Below, piece by piece: positions 39,483 to 47,582 of a DNA stretch of 64,000 nucleotides. The translations under genes were made by a program, and so were the position numbers. A model generated the notes under the pieces. The model was not told the origin of the DNA. It worked only from the letters and a program-made list of their open reading frames with translations, and made no database searches. Where the stretch lies: positions 1 through 64,000 of IMG/VR virus record IMGVR_UViG_3300028228_000176; one strand, written 5' to 3'. This DNA is from a virus. Each line of letters begins with the position of its first letter. The first letter of the stretch is position 1.

Positions 39483-40238
39483 TTACAAATAATCTAATAC
39501 TTGGTTGCTGTCTACATTTTCTACTAATGTATCTACTGCTTGTTTCTTCAACTCCGAAACTCTAACGTGCCTACTCACACCTTGTATATCCATTATATCG
39601 GCTATCTGCAAGGCTGAGTGTTTATCACAATCCAATCCATAAGACAACCTCAAGACTTCATACTCTCTATTATCAAGGTGCTTACTCATTAACCCTTTTA
39701 AATAAGCGTTAAGGAAAGCTATGTTATAAGGCTCAGAGTTGTCAATAATCTGCTGATACATTGTTTCTCCATCTTCATCTTGAGCTACATTATCGAGAGA
39801 CAAGAATATAGAATTAAAAAACAACTGCACCATTTTTTTGTCATCAGGATTCTTTCGCATCTTATTTCGTTTCTCTTCAGGTATTCTCATAGAGCCACTA
39901 TTCATATCAATCCTTCGTCTAATAGCACCCTTGATTCTTTTACTAAGAAAAGATTTTAAAGTTTTGTCGATGTCTTCTGACTCATATAATCTAACAAAGT
40001 CTACTCTATCTACTGCTCTAACTAAAGCCTCAGCACCTATCTGTATGAGGTCGTTGATTGTTAGTATCCCAATAGCTTGTTCTGAACTTGCAAACTTCCT
40101 GGATAAGTTCTCCACTAACGGGAGGAATCTAACTATTAATTCATCCCTACTATATTCAGCGTATGGCTTATCTTCTGGCATAGATGATTTAACATCATTC
40201 TTATACCGAACGTAACTCTCTACATTATACTTTTTCAT
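39483..40238 (-). CDS. Sigma-70 family RNA polymerase sigma factor
   Basis: 251 residues. Region 2: FLPLVENLSRKFASSEQ through INDLIQIGAEALVRAVDRVD. Region 3: KSFLSKRIKGAIRRRIDMN. Region 4: LDNREYEVLRLSYGLDCDKH followed by QIADIMDIQGVSRHVRVSEL (helix-turn-helix). It would redirect host RNA polymerase, probably to phage late promoters, since no phage RNA polymerase is seen. It is transcribed with the HTH protein gene just upstream. Confidence 0.75.
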   Translation of the reverse strand: MKKYNVESYVRYKNDVKSSMPEDKPYAEYSRDELIVRFLPLVENLSRKFASSEQAIGILTINDLIQIGAEALVRAVDRVDFVRLYESEDIDKTLKSFLSKRIKGAIRRRIDMNSGSMRIPEEKRNKMRKNPDDKKMVQLFFNSIFLSLDNVAQDEDGETMYQQIIDNSEPYNIAFLNAYLKGLMSKHLDNREYEVLRLSYGLDCDKHSALQIADIMDIQGVSRHVRVSELKKQAVDTLVENVDSNQVLDYL

Positions 40239-40265
40239 ATTTCATTGGTTAAATTACCAATGTGT

Positions 40266-40982
40266 TCATATTACATCATTGAGAGTGTCAATCTCATTCT
40301 TCAATTCATCTCCGATATTCCTTGCAATAGTTTTTCTGTTGCAAGATAGCATCGTGGCTATTCTCGTAATCGTTATCTTTTCATTCCCTTCGTTAATAGA
40401 CAACATACAATCGTATATGTTATCTTTTGTTACCACTGTACTTCTACCTATCACCGAGCCAACTATCCTTAGTTTTTCTACTTTAGTAAGGCCACACATT
40501 GGCTTAAATATTACTTTCCTAGACTTGTTTGGCGGCTGAGTTGTCATCTCTCGGTTCCCGATGTCTTCAATTGTAAACTCTATTAACGAACTTCTTAGGG
40601 CAAAGGTAGTAAAACCATTTGACTTATTACAGATAAACTTTGCAATTGTATCAAATTTTTCTTGACCCATATTTTTATTTAAGTATCTAAGGACAAACAA
40701 GTGCCATCTAAGAGACTTTAGTGTATTGATTTTATTAGGGGTTGCAAATAGCTGGAAGCATTGCATCGTACCATCTTTATAGTACCATCCCCATTCATAA
40801 GATTGTGTCGGCTCATCTGTTGTTGGCAAGCTCCTATATATAACTTGCCTTTTGTGCAAGTATTCTATTTTTCTTTCGTGCGACATTAGCTTGTTAATTA
40901 ATATACTTAATAGCCTAATGTCACATCCGCAACAAGTGAAGCCGTTTGCTATATTTTTTAAATAAAAAAATGTTTGTTTCAT
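40266..40982 (-). CDS. Helix-turn-helix protein, replication or regulatory
   Basis: 238 residues, or 206 if translation starts at the ATG at 40886. A C-terminal helix-turn-helix is likely (ITITRIATMLSCNRKTIARN, about 205-224), and the N-terminal part carries a Trp-rich fold (YEWGWYYKDGTMQCFQL). A palindromic element found at two other places overlaps codons 20-35 and the alternative start, suggesting autoregulation or a replication-initiator role. I do not recognise the family. Confidence 0.5.
   Translation of the reverse strand: MKQTFFYLKNIANGFTCCGCDIRLLSILINKLMSHERKIEYLHKRQVIYRSLPTTDEPTQSYEWGWYYKDGTMQCFQLFATPNKINTLKSLRWHLFVLRYLNKNMGQEKFDTIAKFICNKSNGFTTFALRSSLIEFTIEDIGNREMTTQPPNKSRKVIFKPMCGLTKVEKLRIVGSVIGRSTVVTKDNIYDCMLSINEGNEKITITRIATMLSCNRKTIARNIGDELKNEIDTLNDVI
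40879..40925. promoter_or_regulatory. Palindromic element, copy 1
   Basis: Arms TGCGACATTAGC and GCCTAATGTCACA (near-complementary) around a 22-bp A/T-rich centre. The same design occurs at 49362-49410 and 53107-53154, the former matching this copy (read on the minus strand) at about 40 of 49 bases. It overlaps the possible start codon at 40886. Confidence 0.65.
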
Positions 40983-41068
40983 TTACATTTAAATCAAGGG
41001 CATCGTTAAGTATGTTGTACTTCAAAAAGTATATCATACTAGCGGTGTACCTTATGTGCCTTATAACT

Positions 41069-41404
41069 CTAAAAGTCTTCATCTATTCTACGTTTTAGTT
41101 CTTCAATAGTTTTCTTTAATGTGTCAGCCACTTCGTAATGCTCCAAGTCTTCTTGATGAAACAATTCCTTTTGCAAGTCTTTTATTTTCTGCAAGTAAAT
41201 CTCTTTTTGAGATGGCTTCTCTGTTTCTTCTATTTCTTCTGGATGGAATACCACTTGTATCATATCCTCTTTTTCATGCTCTGACATTTGCTTAATAAAG
41301 GCATCGTCAATTTCCTGCTGTCTAAATAATAGTCTTTCCACTATCGACTCTAATAGTCTTCCCGCTATCATCTCTGTTAGCACTTCCATTTCTTTTTTTG
41401 TCAT
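41069..41404 (-). CDS. Coiled-coil early protein
   Basis: The ATG at 41404 (MTKKEMEVLTEMIAGRLLES) is used; the upstream eight codons read through the previous gene's end. 111 residues, highly charged and helical, with a C-terminal coiled coil (KKTIEELKRRIDEDF) resembling a UvrB/UvrC-like helical pair in spacing only. Unknown function; part of the replication/regulation operon. Confidence 0.5.
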   Translation of the reverse strand: MTKKEMEVLTEMIAGRLLESIVERLLFRQQEIDDAFIKQMSEHEKEDMIQVVFHPEEIEETEKPSQKEIYLQKIKDLQKELFHQEDLEHYEVADTLKKTIEELKRRIDEDF

Positions 41405-41408
41405 AGTT

Positions 41409-41675
41409 TTATTTATTAAAATTAGCATCTATTATTCTATGCAACTTGCCCGTCAGCTCTCTACTTCTCCTTAATGTTGGGTGCTTTAACGGATACCCTT
41501 CTCTATCTAGCAACAGGTCGTGTAATGCTTCTATTGTGGCTATATCTGAATCCAATATTGTAATATCGTCCAACCTCTCCGTTAAGTTCCTTCTACGTTC
41601 TGCATCACTGTGGCTACATACTATCTTTTTAAACGTATATCGGTCTATTCTTTGTATAAATTCCAGTGCTGTCAT
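41409..41675 (-). CDS. Small basic early protein
   Basis: 88 residues, helical, Arg-rich (DAERRRNLTERLDDITILDS; HPTLRRSRELTGKLHRII). It could bind nucleic acid. The stop lies 4 bp before the next start, so translation is coupled. No family recognised. Confidence 0.5.
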   Translation of the reverse strand: MTALEFIQRIDRYTFKKIVCSHSDAERRRNLTERLDDITILDSDIATIEALHDLLLDREGYPLKHPTLRRSRELTGKLHRIIDANFNK

Positions 41676-41712
41676 ATCTTTAGTGCTTTGTTATTATTTA
41701 ATTGTAATCTTT

Positions 41713-42366
41713 TTATTTTCTTATTGATACATAAGCTGCATCTATTAAATTCATTAGTGAACTCTTAAAAGCTATTGACGAAGACTTACCTCCAATACTC
41801 CATACATTCAACTCGCTAATAGTATACTCCCTATCGTAAGTTTTCCAATCGTATATCGTGTAGTAATAATCCCCAAATCTTACAATCCATTCAACGCTAC
41901 TCTTCTCTCCTTCCTCAAACGTCTGCGTGGGCTGTCCTAGCGCCTCTACTAACTCAAAATACTTAACACCTCTTAGTGTATCAACCTTGCTGCTACCCTT
42001 CCACATATCGCTTGTAATTTCGTCCTGTAATATAGTCTTTATATTGAAAATATAATTATTGATATTACATAGCTCAGGGTTCGTTTCTACAATGGTTTCA
42101 ATATCGTGTCTCATCTCTCTATCTGTCTCACACAAGTCTTTCATTTTTGAAATGTTATTTATCACTGAAGAATGGTTCCTACTAAGGTAAACACCCATCA
42201 TTTTTAATGTTGACCTTGTGTATGTTCTTGCTAAGGTACAAAACATTTGCCTGGCTGTAACTAATTCTCTACTTCTGTTTGGCGATAGTACTTCGTTTTT
42301 ATTAAGACCGTAGTATTTACATACTATTGTCATTATGCTGTCTAATGATTCTAATTCTCTACTCAT
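41713..42366 (-). CDS. DnaA domain IV-containing protein
   Basis: 217 residues. The first 80 match the DNA-binding domain IV of DnaA: VCKYYGLNKNEVLSPNRSRE, LVTARQMFCTLARTYT and YLSRNHSSVINNISKM, the last corresponding to the signature GRDHSTV. The AAA+ ATPase domain is absent. The second half (about 125-217) is a separate beta-rich domain with KSSVEWIVRFGDYYYTIYDW. It probably binds the phage origin, perhaps the 20-bp iterons at 52.9 kb, and recruits host replication proteins. Confidence 0.65.
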   Translation of the reverse strand: MSRELESLDSIMTIVCKYYGLNKNEVLSPNRSRELVTARQMFCTLARTYTRSTLKMMGVYLSRNHSSVINNISKMKDLCETDREMRHDIETIVETNPELCNINNYIFNIKTILQDEITSDMWKGSSKVDTLRGVKYFELVEALGQPTQTFEEGEKSSVEWIVRFGDYYYTIYDWKTYDREYTISELNVWSIGGKSSSIAFKSSLMNLIDAAYVSIRK

Positions 42367-42381
42367 AATTTTGTTTTTATT

Positions 42382-42618
42382 TTAAAAAGGTAATTTGTTT
42401 TTCGTGTATCCATCATAATGAATCTTTATCCCGCAGAATAGGAAGTGATGCCTATTGTTTTTAGCTCCATTGAAAGATATAGAATGATGCTTTGCATATT
42501 TAGATGTTGTTTTTAATTCTAATTCTTGTTCAATTAAATGAACTAAGTTTTCTAATTCTCTAGGTGTTGGTTTGTGGTTACAAATGTCTATAATCACCGC
42601 CTTTATTGATTCTGTCAT
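42382..42618 (-). CDS. Small early protein next to the cassette array border
   Basis: 78 residues (MTESIKAVIIDICNHKPTPR ... GYTKNKLPF). The frame is open upstream through the 35-bp repeat (encoding NNVIRNIQKIEP), but the ATG at 42618 is the first. A His-rich centre (KHHSISFNGAKNNRHHF). Unknown function. It is the first gene after the large cassette array. Confidence 0.5.
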   Translation of the reverse strand: MTESIKAVIIDICNHKPTPRELENLVHLIEQELELKTTSKYAKHHSISFNGAKNNRHHFLFCGIKIHYDGYTKNKLPF

Positions 42619-42619
42619 T

Positions 42620-42654
42620 GGTTCAATTTTTTGAATGTTTCTTATAACGTTGTT
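42620..42654 (-). repeat. 35-bp dispersed repeat, copy 2
   Basis: Differs by one base from copy 1 (38355). It follows directly the last cassette of the large array; its left part GTAACAACGTTATAA can act as a minimal R''/R' junction. With copy 3 at 48514 it flanks the array as a direct repeat. Confidence 0.85.
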
Positions 42655-42664
42655 ACAGGCAATA

Positions 42665-43567
42665 CTACATTAGTCCTCCGAAAATGTGAGCAATTACATT
42701 TACAGTCCATCCATTGCCGAGCATCTTATACCTATCTGTATTTGATACTCCTTCTGTATATTTATCAGGTACGGTTTGTAATCTCTCACATTCAACAACT
42801 GTAAGTCTATGTATATTTTCATCTCTGTCTTTTGTGAAAGTAGATTTTTGTCCTTTGTGCATATTTGAAGTTAAGCAACTTGCTTTTCCATCAGCATACC
42901 ACAACTGTTCTAATCTTGTTTTATTTCCAAATTTACCAAGCAACCAGTTTGGGTAATTATTATGAAACATAGGTGTTTGTAAAATATCATATACTACTGT
43001 TTTATTCTCTTTTGGTAATTCATTTAAAGGAATATTAGTCCAATAAATTCTCGGTCTGTTGTGTGCTGAAAATAGATTTGAGTTTATTCGTATTGGCTCA
43101 ACTCCCAACGCTTCTGTAATAATATCTTCCCACTCTTTTTTCATTACTACATTTTCAAGTAAAAAGTATCTTGGTTTTACTTCATTCAGAACTCTTACAA
43201 ATTCCCAAAACAAACCACTTTTACCATCAAATCCTTTCCCATTTCCAAAAGAACTAAAACTTTGGCAAGGACTACCACCGAAAAGCAAATCTATTTTTGG
43301 CAAATCACTACCTTTTAATTCCGTAACGTTTCCAATTTGTTTTGTGTTTGGAAAGTTTTTTTGTGTTATAAAAATTGCTTTCTCATCAATCTCCGAAGCA
43401 AAGTAGTTATTCACCTTTAACCCTGCTTTCTGCAAAGCTAATTGTCCACAACTCATCCCATCAAAAAGGGATAGTGCGTTAATCCCGTACTGCCTGTAAC
43501 ACGTGCTATAATCAATAGCGGATTCTGTACTATCCGAAAGTTTCTGCTGTTTATTATCTTTTGTCAT
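42665..43567 (-). CDS. C5-cytosine DNA methyltransferase, second copy
   Basis: The ATG at 43567 (MTKDNKQQKLSDSTES) is chosen because the longer frame reads through the cassette boundary. 300 residues. Motif I NALSLFDGMSCGQLAL, motif IV FGGSPCQSFSSFG with catalytic Cys, motif VI FLLENVVMKK, motif VIII NRPRIYW, motifs IX-X VVECERLQTVPDKYT and KMLGNGWTVNVIAHIFGG. The same subfamily as the methyltransferase at 26662-27598, but clearly diverged in the target-recognition part, so it probably has a different specificity. Frame intact. Confidence 0.85.
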   Translation of the reverse strand: MTKDNKQQKLSDSTESAIDYSTCYRQYGINALSLFDGMSCGQLALQKAGLKVNNYFASEIDEKAIFITQKNFPNTKQIGNVTELKGSDLPKIDLLFGGSPCQSFSSFGNGKGFDGKSGLFWEFVRVLNEVKPRYFLLENVVMKKEWEDIITEALGVEPIRINSNLFSAHNRPRIYWTNIPLNELPKENKTVVYDILQTPMFHNNYPNWLLGKFGNKTRLEQLWYADGKASCLTSNMHKGQKSTFTKDRDENIHRLTVVECERLQTVPDKYTEGVSNTDRYKMLGNGWTVNVIAHIFGGLM

Positions 43568-43592
43568 AAATTTAAAGTTTTGTGTTATTAAT

Positions 43593-43623
43593 CCGCTACT
43601 ACTCATAGCACCATCGTTAGCGG
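43593..43623 (-). repeat. Reduced attC-like hairpin
   Basis: Gene strand CCGCTAACGATGGTGCTATG then AGTAGTAGCGG: six perfectly paired end bases and an R'' box CGCTAAC that contains the stop codon of the upstream gene. A clear GTTRRRY box is missing, so the site is degenerate. Confidence 0.45.
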
Positions 43624-43952
43624 TTATTAAGGTAGTCCCATAATTTACCACTATCAGAAAAATCAATATTCTTTCCTTTATCTGTAATCATTCCATCTTT
43701 ATATTTTACTCCAAAATCCAATTCAAAACAAAAATATTCAATCCAACTTTGACCGTGTTCGCAAAGTTCTAAGTCATTATTCTCAACTTGTAAAACTTTC
43801 ATCAAAGCGTTATTTATAAGATGATTTTCGGGTAATAAATTTGCTTCAAAAGCATTTGTAAATACTTCCGATAATTTTTTAGCAAATTCATTATCATATT
43901 CATATTGTTTTCTTAATGCTTCAATGCTTTCAATAAATAATTCTCGTGTCAT
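43617..43952 (-). CDS. Small cassette protein, unknown function
   Basis: 111 residues, acidic (MTRELFIESIEALRKQYEYD; QSWIEYFCFELDFGVKYKDG). It resembles a widespread type of short protein found in phages and mobile elements, with no known role. The stop TAA is inside CGCTAAC of the downstream attC-like site; another such site lies upstream at 43971, so this is a one-gene cassette. Confidence 0.6.
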   Translation of the reverse strand: MTRELFIESIEALRKQYEYDNEFAKKLSEVFTNAFEANLLPENHLINNALMKVLQVENNDLELCEHGQSWIEYFCFELDFGVKYKDGMITDKGKNIDFSDSGKLWDYLNNR

Positions 43953-43970
43953 AATTTTTAATTAAACAAC

Positions 43971-44066
43971 CGCTAACACACGGTATAGTTAAAAAGCCTA
44001 TTAAAATTTGTATTTGAATTGCAAGGTAGTGGTTAGGCTTTCAAACCATACCGCAATTCGTTAGGT
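43971..44066 (-). repeat. attC-like site, best example
   Basis: On the gene strand it starts ACCTAAC (fits RYYYAAC) and ends GTTAGCG. After a short unpaired spacer, CGGTATGGTTTGAAAGCC pairs with GGCTTTTTAACTATACCG (15 of 18), then a variable loop follows. 96 bp. The R box, spacer, L stem and variable terminal loop are the standard attC architecture. The stop codon of the preceding methyltransferase is inside the R'' box. Confidence 0.75.
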
Positions 44067-44621
44067 GTAATATTCACTAAGGCAAATGCTATTATCAACC
44101 TCATTGCCAAAAACCGCCCAGCCTTTTCGATCACGTCTTGCAAACATTTCCAGTCGGGGTTCTTCGCTTACCGTTTCAATTAAGTCTTGGAAAAATTCAG
44201 GCTTTTTGCTATGTCGTTTTTGCCTTTTGTGTTCCCACCAAGTACTATCTATCCTTTTTACTTTCGGCATCTTACCACGCCTTGCAAGTATCAAAAACTC
44301 GGTCGTAGGGCAGTAAACCCCTCCTTGCCCTGTACCCATAGGTTTTTTGCACCAAGTTAATGTTTGGCAATACTTCAACCCCCACGCACTTAATACGGCA
44401 AAAGCATCAGGTAAATATTTTTGAGTAGTCCATAAGTAAACCTCACAGTTACCATCACAAAGGCTTTTTACTGGTAGTGCCTTTATATCTTCTACCGTCA
44501 TCCATTCGTAAGGTAGTGGTGCAGGTTTATTTGCTTCTCCTTGCACCAAAGCCTTTTTACTTCCGCTACCCCAAATGCCGTATTTCCAAGGCGGGTCTAT
44601 TACTATCGTTTTATATTTCAT
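44061..44621 (-). CDS. MT-A70-type adenine DNA methyltransferase
   Basis: 186 residues. The catalytic motif DPPW at residues 9-12 (TIVIDPPWKYGIWGSG), YLWTTQKYLPDAFAVL, GQGGVYCPTTEFLILARRG, and the C-terminal KPEFFQDLIETVSEEPRLEM with ARRDRKGWAVFGNE fit the MT-A70 family of N6-adenine methyltransferases. Likely protects phage DNA. Single-gene cassette with stop codon in ACCTAAC. Confidence 0.8.
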   Translation of the reverse strand: MKYKTIVIDPPWKYGIWGSGSKKALVQGEANKPAPLPYEWMTVEDIKALPVKSLCDGNCEVYLWTTQKYLPDAFAVLSAWGLKYCQTLTWCKKPMGTGQGGVYCPTTEFLILARRGKMPKVKRIDSTWWEHKRQKRHSKKPEFFQDLIETVSEEPRLEMFARRDRKGWAVFGNEVDNSICLSEYYT

Positions 44622-44650
44622 CTTTCGTTATTTTAATCCGTTCATACTAC

Positions 44651-44705
44651 ACCTAACACTGTATAAAAGCCATAGAAAAAACGGCTCATATACTAAACGT
44701 TAGTA
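44651..44705 (-). repeat. attC-like site
   Basis: Gene strand from TACTAAC to GTTAGGT (perfect GTTRRRY). An inner stem AGTATATGAGCC / GGCTTTTATAC with a T-rich loop. 55 bp. The R'' box includes the stop codon of the upstream gene. Similar in sequence to the site at 45513-45568: both contain GCCGTTTTTTCTATGGC on the gene strand. Confidence 0.75.
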
Positions 44706-45453
44706 ACAATTATTTTTTTGCCCCACTCTTGCGTGACCAATCTCTACGGCTTTTTCTGATATGTCGCAACCTATAAAATTTCTATTTAAGTCTTTGCAAA
44801 CTTCTGCCGTTGTAAAAGAGCCACCGTAAAAATCAGCTACTAAATCACCTTTATTACTACTTGCTTTTATTATTCGTTCAAGTAGTGTTTTTGGCTTTTG
44901 TGTTGCGTATCCTGTATAGTCTTTGTGTTGTGAACTTAACATAGGTTTTAAATCATCCCACCAATCAATAGGTAAAGATTTGTCGTAATTATAAGTAACT
45001 CCGTTTAATACTTTTTATAAGAACCTCCGTTTTTGTTATCAATATAAAGCTCATCTAAATTAAATTTATACTCTTTAGTTTTAGAGTACCAAAATATATT
45101 GTCGTGCTTATTGCTAATACTTTTTTGCTTTTACCTCCGCTTCTGTAACACCAAATTATTTCATTCAAAATCTATCATAACCAAATACATCATCCAAAAT
45201 ACACCTTACCCAGTGGCTTATCTTTGTGTCCATTTGTAAATATATACTTCCAGTATCTTTTAAAATACGGTGCATTTCTTTTATTCTTGGTATGTAGTGT
45301 TCTTCTATTATTTCTCGTTTAGGTTTTAAAATCTTGGTAGTCTTTGAATTTTCTACCTGTTCCATAAAGTATATCGCAGTAAATTAAATCTACTGTACTA
45401 TCTTTTATTTCTGCCATTAACTCTAAATTATCACTTAATCTTATATCAATCAT
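44700..45453 (-). CDS. N4/N6 amino DNA methyltransferase (about five frameshifts)
   Basis: Joined, about 252 residues: MIDIRLSDNLELMAEIKDST, IYCDILYGTGRKFKDYQDF (catalytic region, a variant of D/NPPY), REIIEEHYIPRIKEMHRILK, then NEIIWCYRSGG, IFWYSKT, TGYATQKPKTLLERIIKAS and the SAM motif VADFYGGSFTTAEV. One base is missing near 45320, 45165, 45120, 45105 and 45018, mostly in A or T runs. The order of motifs (catalytic before SAM) is that of the beta class. Stop codon in the attC-like R'' box. Confidence 0.65.
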
Positions 45454-45512
45454 CTTTATAAATATTTTAATTCGTACCTCATTAATTTGCCAACGCTCTG
45501 AAAAATAACAGT

Positions 45513-45568
45513 AACTAACAATGTATAAAAGCCATAGAAAAAACGGCTCTTATACCCAACCGTTAGCC
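45513..45568 (-). repeat. attC-like site
   Basis: Gene strand GGCTAAC to GTTAGTT with inner stem GGTATAAGAGCC / GGCTTTTATAC. 56 bp. The loop GTTTTTTCTAT is identical to that of the site at 44651-44705, suggesting the two were copied from one another or acquired from the same source. Confidence 0.7.
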
Positions 45569-46207
45569 ACAAGCTGCTACATTATCGCTTTTAATGAAGT
45601 TTCCCCATTGTTCAGCCATAGCTTTTGCAATTCCGCTAAAAGTTTTACTGCTTTCCTTTTGGCTTATGTTCTTAAATTGATATTTCTGCCCTCGTTTTTT
45701 GCCCCCTGTATTACTTGGTAAGTACGGCTTATATTCGCTTACTATTTTGGTTGGGCTTAATAGTGGTAAATTTTTAATCCACAGCAGAGTTCTTTTACTA
45801 TAAGGGTGTCCGTATTCATAAGGTTGCACCGCTTGGCTTTGTTTAGGCAATCCAACTACTTTTAACGATGTTGGGTTCTCAACAGCAATATAAGGTATAG
45901 GAGCGTTCAATAATTTCATAAACAAATCCTTCGCTTCCATTGCTTTATTAAATCTTTCTTGGCTTAAATTTCCTGCTGTTGGGTACATCCATCTTGCACC
46001 AGCTCTACTAATATAAGTGCAAGGTGGGTGCGCTATCATAAGGTCATATTTACCACTATACGCTTCTACAACTGCATCACCTACAATATGCCATTCAGGT
46101 TTACCACGACTACATTCTTGCATATCGCAACTATAAGCCTCAAATCCTATTTCTCGGAAAGCCTTACAAACTTCTTGGCTCTCCTCACAAGCTATTAATA
46201 TTTTCAT
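45563..46207 (-). CDS. DNA cytosine methylase-like protein
   Basis: 214 residues. MKILIACEESQEVCKAFREI (motif I region), CDMQECSRGKPEWHIVGDAV, the catalytic-type IAHPPCTYISRAGARW (Pro-Cys, near residue 60), and AVENPTSLKV (ENP instead of ENV). It belongs to a short methylase-like family common in phages and often in mobile cassettes. Target and activity are not established. Stop codon TAA lies in GGCTAAC of the downstream attC-like site. Confidence 0.65.
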   Translation of the reverse strand: MKILIACEESQEVCKAFREIGFEAYSCDMQECSRGKPEWHIVGDAVVEAYSGKYDLMIAHPPCTYISRAGARWMYPTAGNLSQERFNKAMEAKDLFMKLLNAPIPYIAVENPTSLKVVGLPKQSQAVQPYEYGHPYSKRTLLWIKNLPLLSPTKIVSEYKPYLPSNTGGKKRGQKYQFKNISQKESSKTFSGIAKAMAEQWGNFIKSDNVAACG

Positions 46208-46246
46208 TCTATTTAATTTTAGTTCTTAATTTACCACAGCCAGATG

Positions 46247-46308
46247 GCTAACACGGTATATAAAACAGCTTCCTATCGTCAGCCGATTTCATATACAAAC
46301 CGTTAGGC
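46247..46308 (-). repeat. attC-like site
   Basis: Gene strand GCCTAAC (perfect RYYYAAC) to GTTAGCC. GTATATGAAA pairs with TTTTATATAC as the L stem, with further pairing near GGCTGACG. 62 bp. The stop codon of the upstream gene, when its frame is restored, falls exactly in GCCTAAC. Confidence 0.75.
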
Positions 46309-47149
46309 ACAATATTTTATTAATTTTTGCCAACGCTCTTTTGGTTTTTCAAACCAATTGTGGTATTTGCTCTCGTAAGAATAAATAAACCTCTTCCTGT
46401 GTTATATAAGGTGTAGAAATCACATTGCTTCTATCCCCGTAATAATCTTCAAATTTATCATTGAATATTTGTTTTATTGTTGGGATTAAAGTTTTATCTT
46501 CAATTACTATCTTATAGTTTCTTAATGTTTGTTTTTCATTAAGCACCTTCCACACCTTGCTCCCCATCCTGCATATCCTAAAATCTTCTTGCAATGGTAA
46601 ATATTTTTTACTCCTTTTATCATCCGCAACAACTAAAATGCTATTTAATTTAAACTGTTTTCTTTTATTTAGCTTGCCACTTACTGGTCTTTTGTAAATA
46701 TTCAAACAGCATCGTAATTCCCTGTCAGTATATACTCTATTCCCCAAATCTTCACTATGTATTAAATCAAACTTAAATAAAGAGCGTGTTTTGTTTAGTA
46801 GTTTTATGCTCCCAATAAAAGCTATGTAATCTCCTTGCTCAACTGCTTTATTGTAAAAACTTCTGAATAAGTTGCCACTATCACCAAATGGGGGGTTTCC
46901 AATAACACACCTACCTTTAAAGTATGGCAAATCTAATTCAAGGTAGTTCTTTTGTTCAATGTTTTCTGCTTCTGGTTCAATATCAAATGCAAGGTAGTTG
47001 TTATCTAAATATGGTAAAAACACTCCTGCTCCTGCACTTGGTTCAAGCCATTCAGTTATGTTTTCAACTCCAATTACTTCTTTTGTTTTCTTTACACAAT
47101 ACTCTGCTAAATCAGAAGGTGTGTAGTATTTGTCTAAATTTATTTTCAT
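46303..47149 (-). CDS. Adenine-specific DNA methyltransferase, NPPF type (one frameshift near the end)
   Basis: About 282 residues. MKINLDKYYTPSDLAEYCVK, LEPSAGAGVFLPYL (SAM motif I), FDIEP, CVIGNPPFGDSGNLFRSFY (catalytic NPPF, near residue 85). The frame as given stops at 46349, but one indel near 46380 restores SKYHNWFEKPKERWQKLIKY with a stop at 46303 inside GCCTAAC of the attC-like site. It probably methylates adenine in host-type restriction sites. Confidence 0.7.
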
Positions 47150-47204
47150 ATTCTTATATTATTAAATTAAAAAAATCCCTCCCTAAAAATTAAAAAATAC
47201 AGAT

Positions 47205-47268
47205 GCCTAACACTGTGTCATACGTAAGTTTGTGAAAAACAAACCAACGCATACACTTAACGTTATGC
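47205..47268 (-). repeat. attC-like site
   Basis: Gene strand GCATAAC to GTTAGGC (perfect GTTRRRY). AAGTGTATGCGTTGGTTTGT pairs with ACAAACTTACGTATGACACA with a few mismatches. 64 bp. It lies 5 bp after a small gene. Confidence 0.7.
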
Positions 47269-47272
47269 ACCA

Positions 47273-47482
47273 TTAAAGTGCTTCGAACTCAATTTTGTGG
47301 TTAAATGAATCACCATTACCGCTTGCATGAATTGCCCATAAATTACCTTGTTTATCCATACCTTCGGCATAAGTTCCGTCAGTTAGTGTAATATCAAGTT
47401 CACAATATTCATGTAACCACTCTTGCATAGTCTGCTCATTATCGTTGTGAGCATATTCTGTATTCCAAATAAATGTTTCCAT
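47273..47482 (-). CDS. Small acidic cassette protein
   Basis: The ATG at 47482 (METFIWNTEYAHNDNEQTMQ) is used, because the longer frame begins in the attC-like site. 69 residues, acidic, ending DSFNHKIEFEAL. Unknown function. Bounded on both sides by attC-like hairpins, so it is a one-gene cassette. Confidence 0.6.
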   Translation of the reverse strand: METFIWNTEYAHNDNEQTMQEWLHEYCELDITLTDGTYAEGMDKQGNLWAIHASGNGDSFNHKIEFEAL

Positions 47483-47507
47483 AGTTAAATTAATTAAAAT
47501 TAACGGT

Positions 47508-47574
47508 GCATAACAACACCTATAAATCATATTTTTCGTTCCTCAAAATCCGCTTCATAGCCAAACCGTTAGGT
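47508..47574 (-). repeat. attC-like site, first of the large array
   Basis: Gene strand ACCTAAC (perfect RYYYAAC) to GTTATGC. GGCTATGAAGC lies opposite ATGATTTATAGG as an imperfect L stem. 67 bp. It follows a terminator hairpin, so the array starts just after a transcription stop. Confidence 0.65.
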
Positions 47575-47582
47575 GTAATATT

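Noticed and set aside
25717-47574. Reading the hairpins as simple Rho-independent terminators
   Set aside because: Most lack a T-run, have imperfect two-part stems, and share end boxes with stop codons; true terminators here (25454, 47583) look different.
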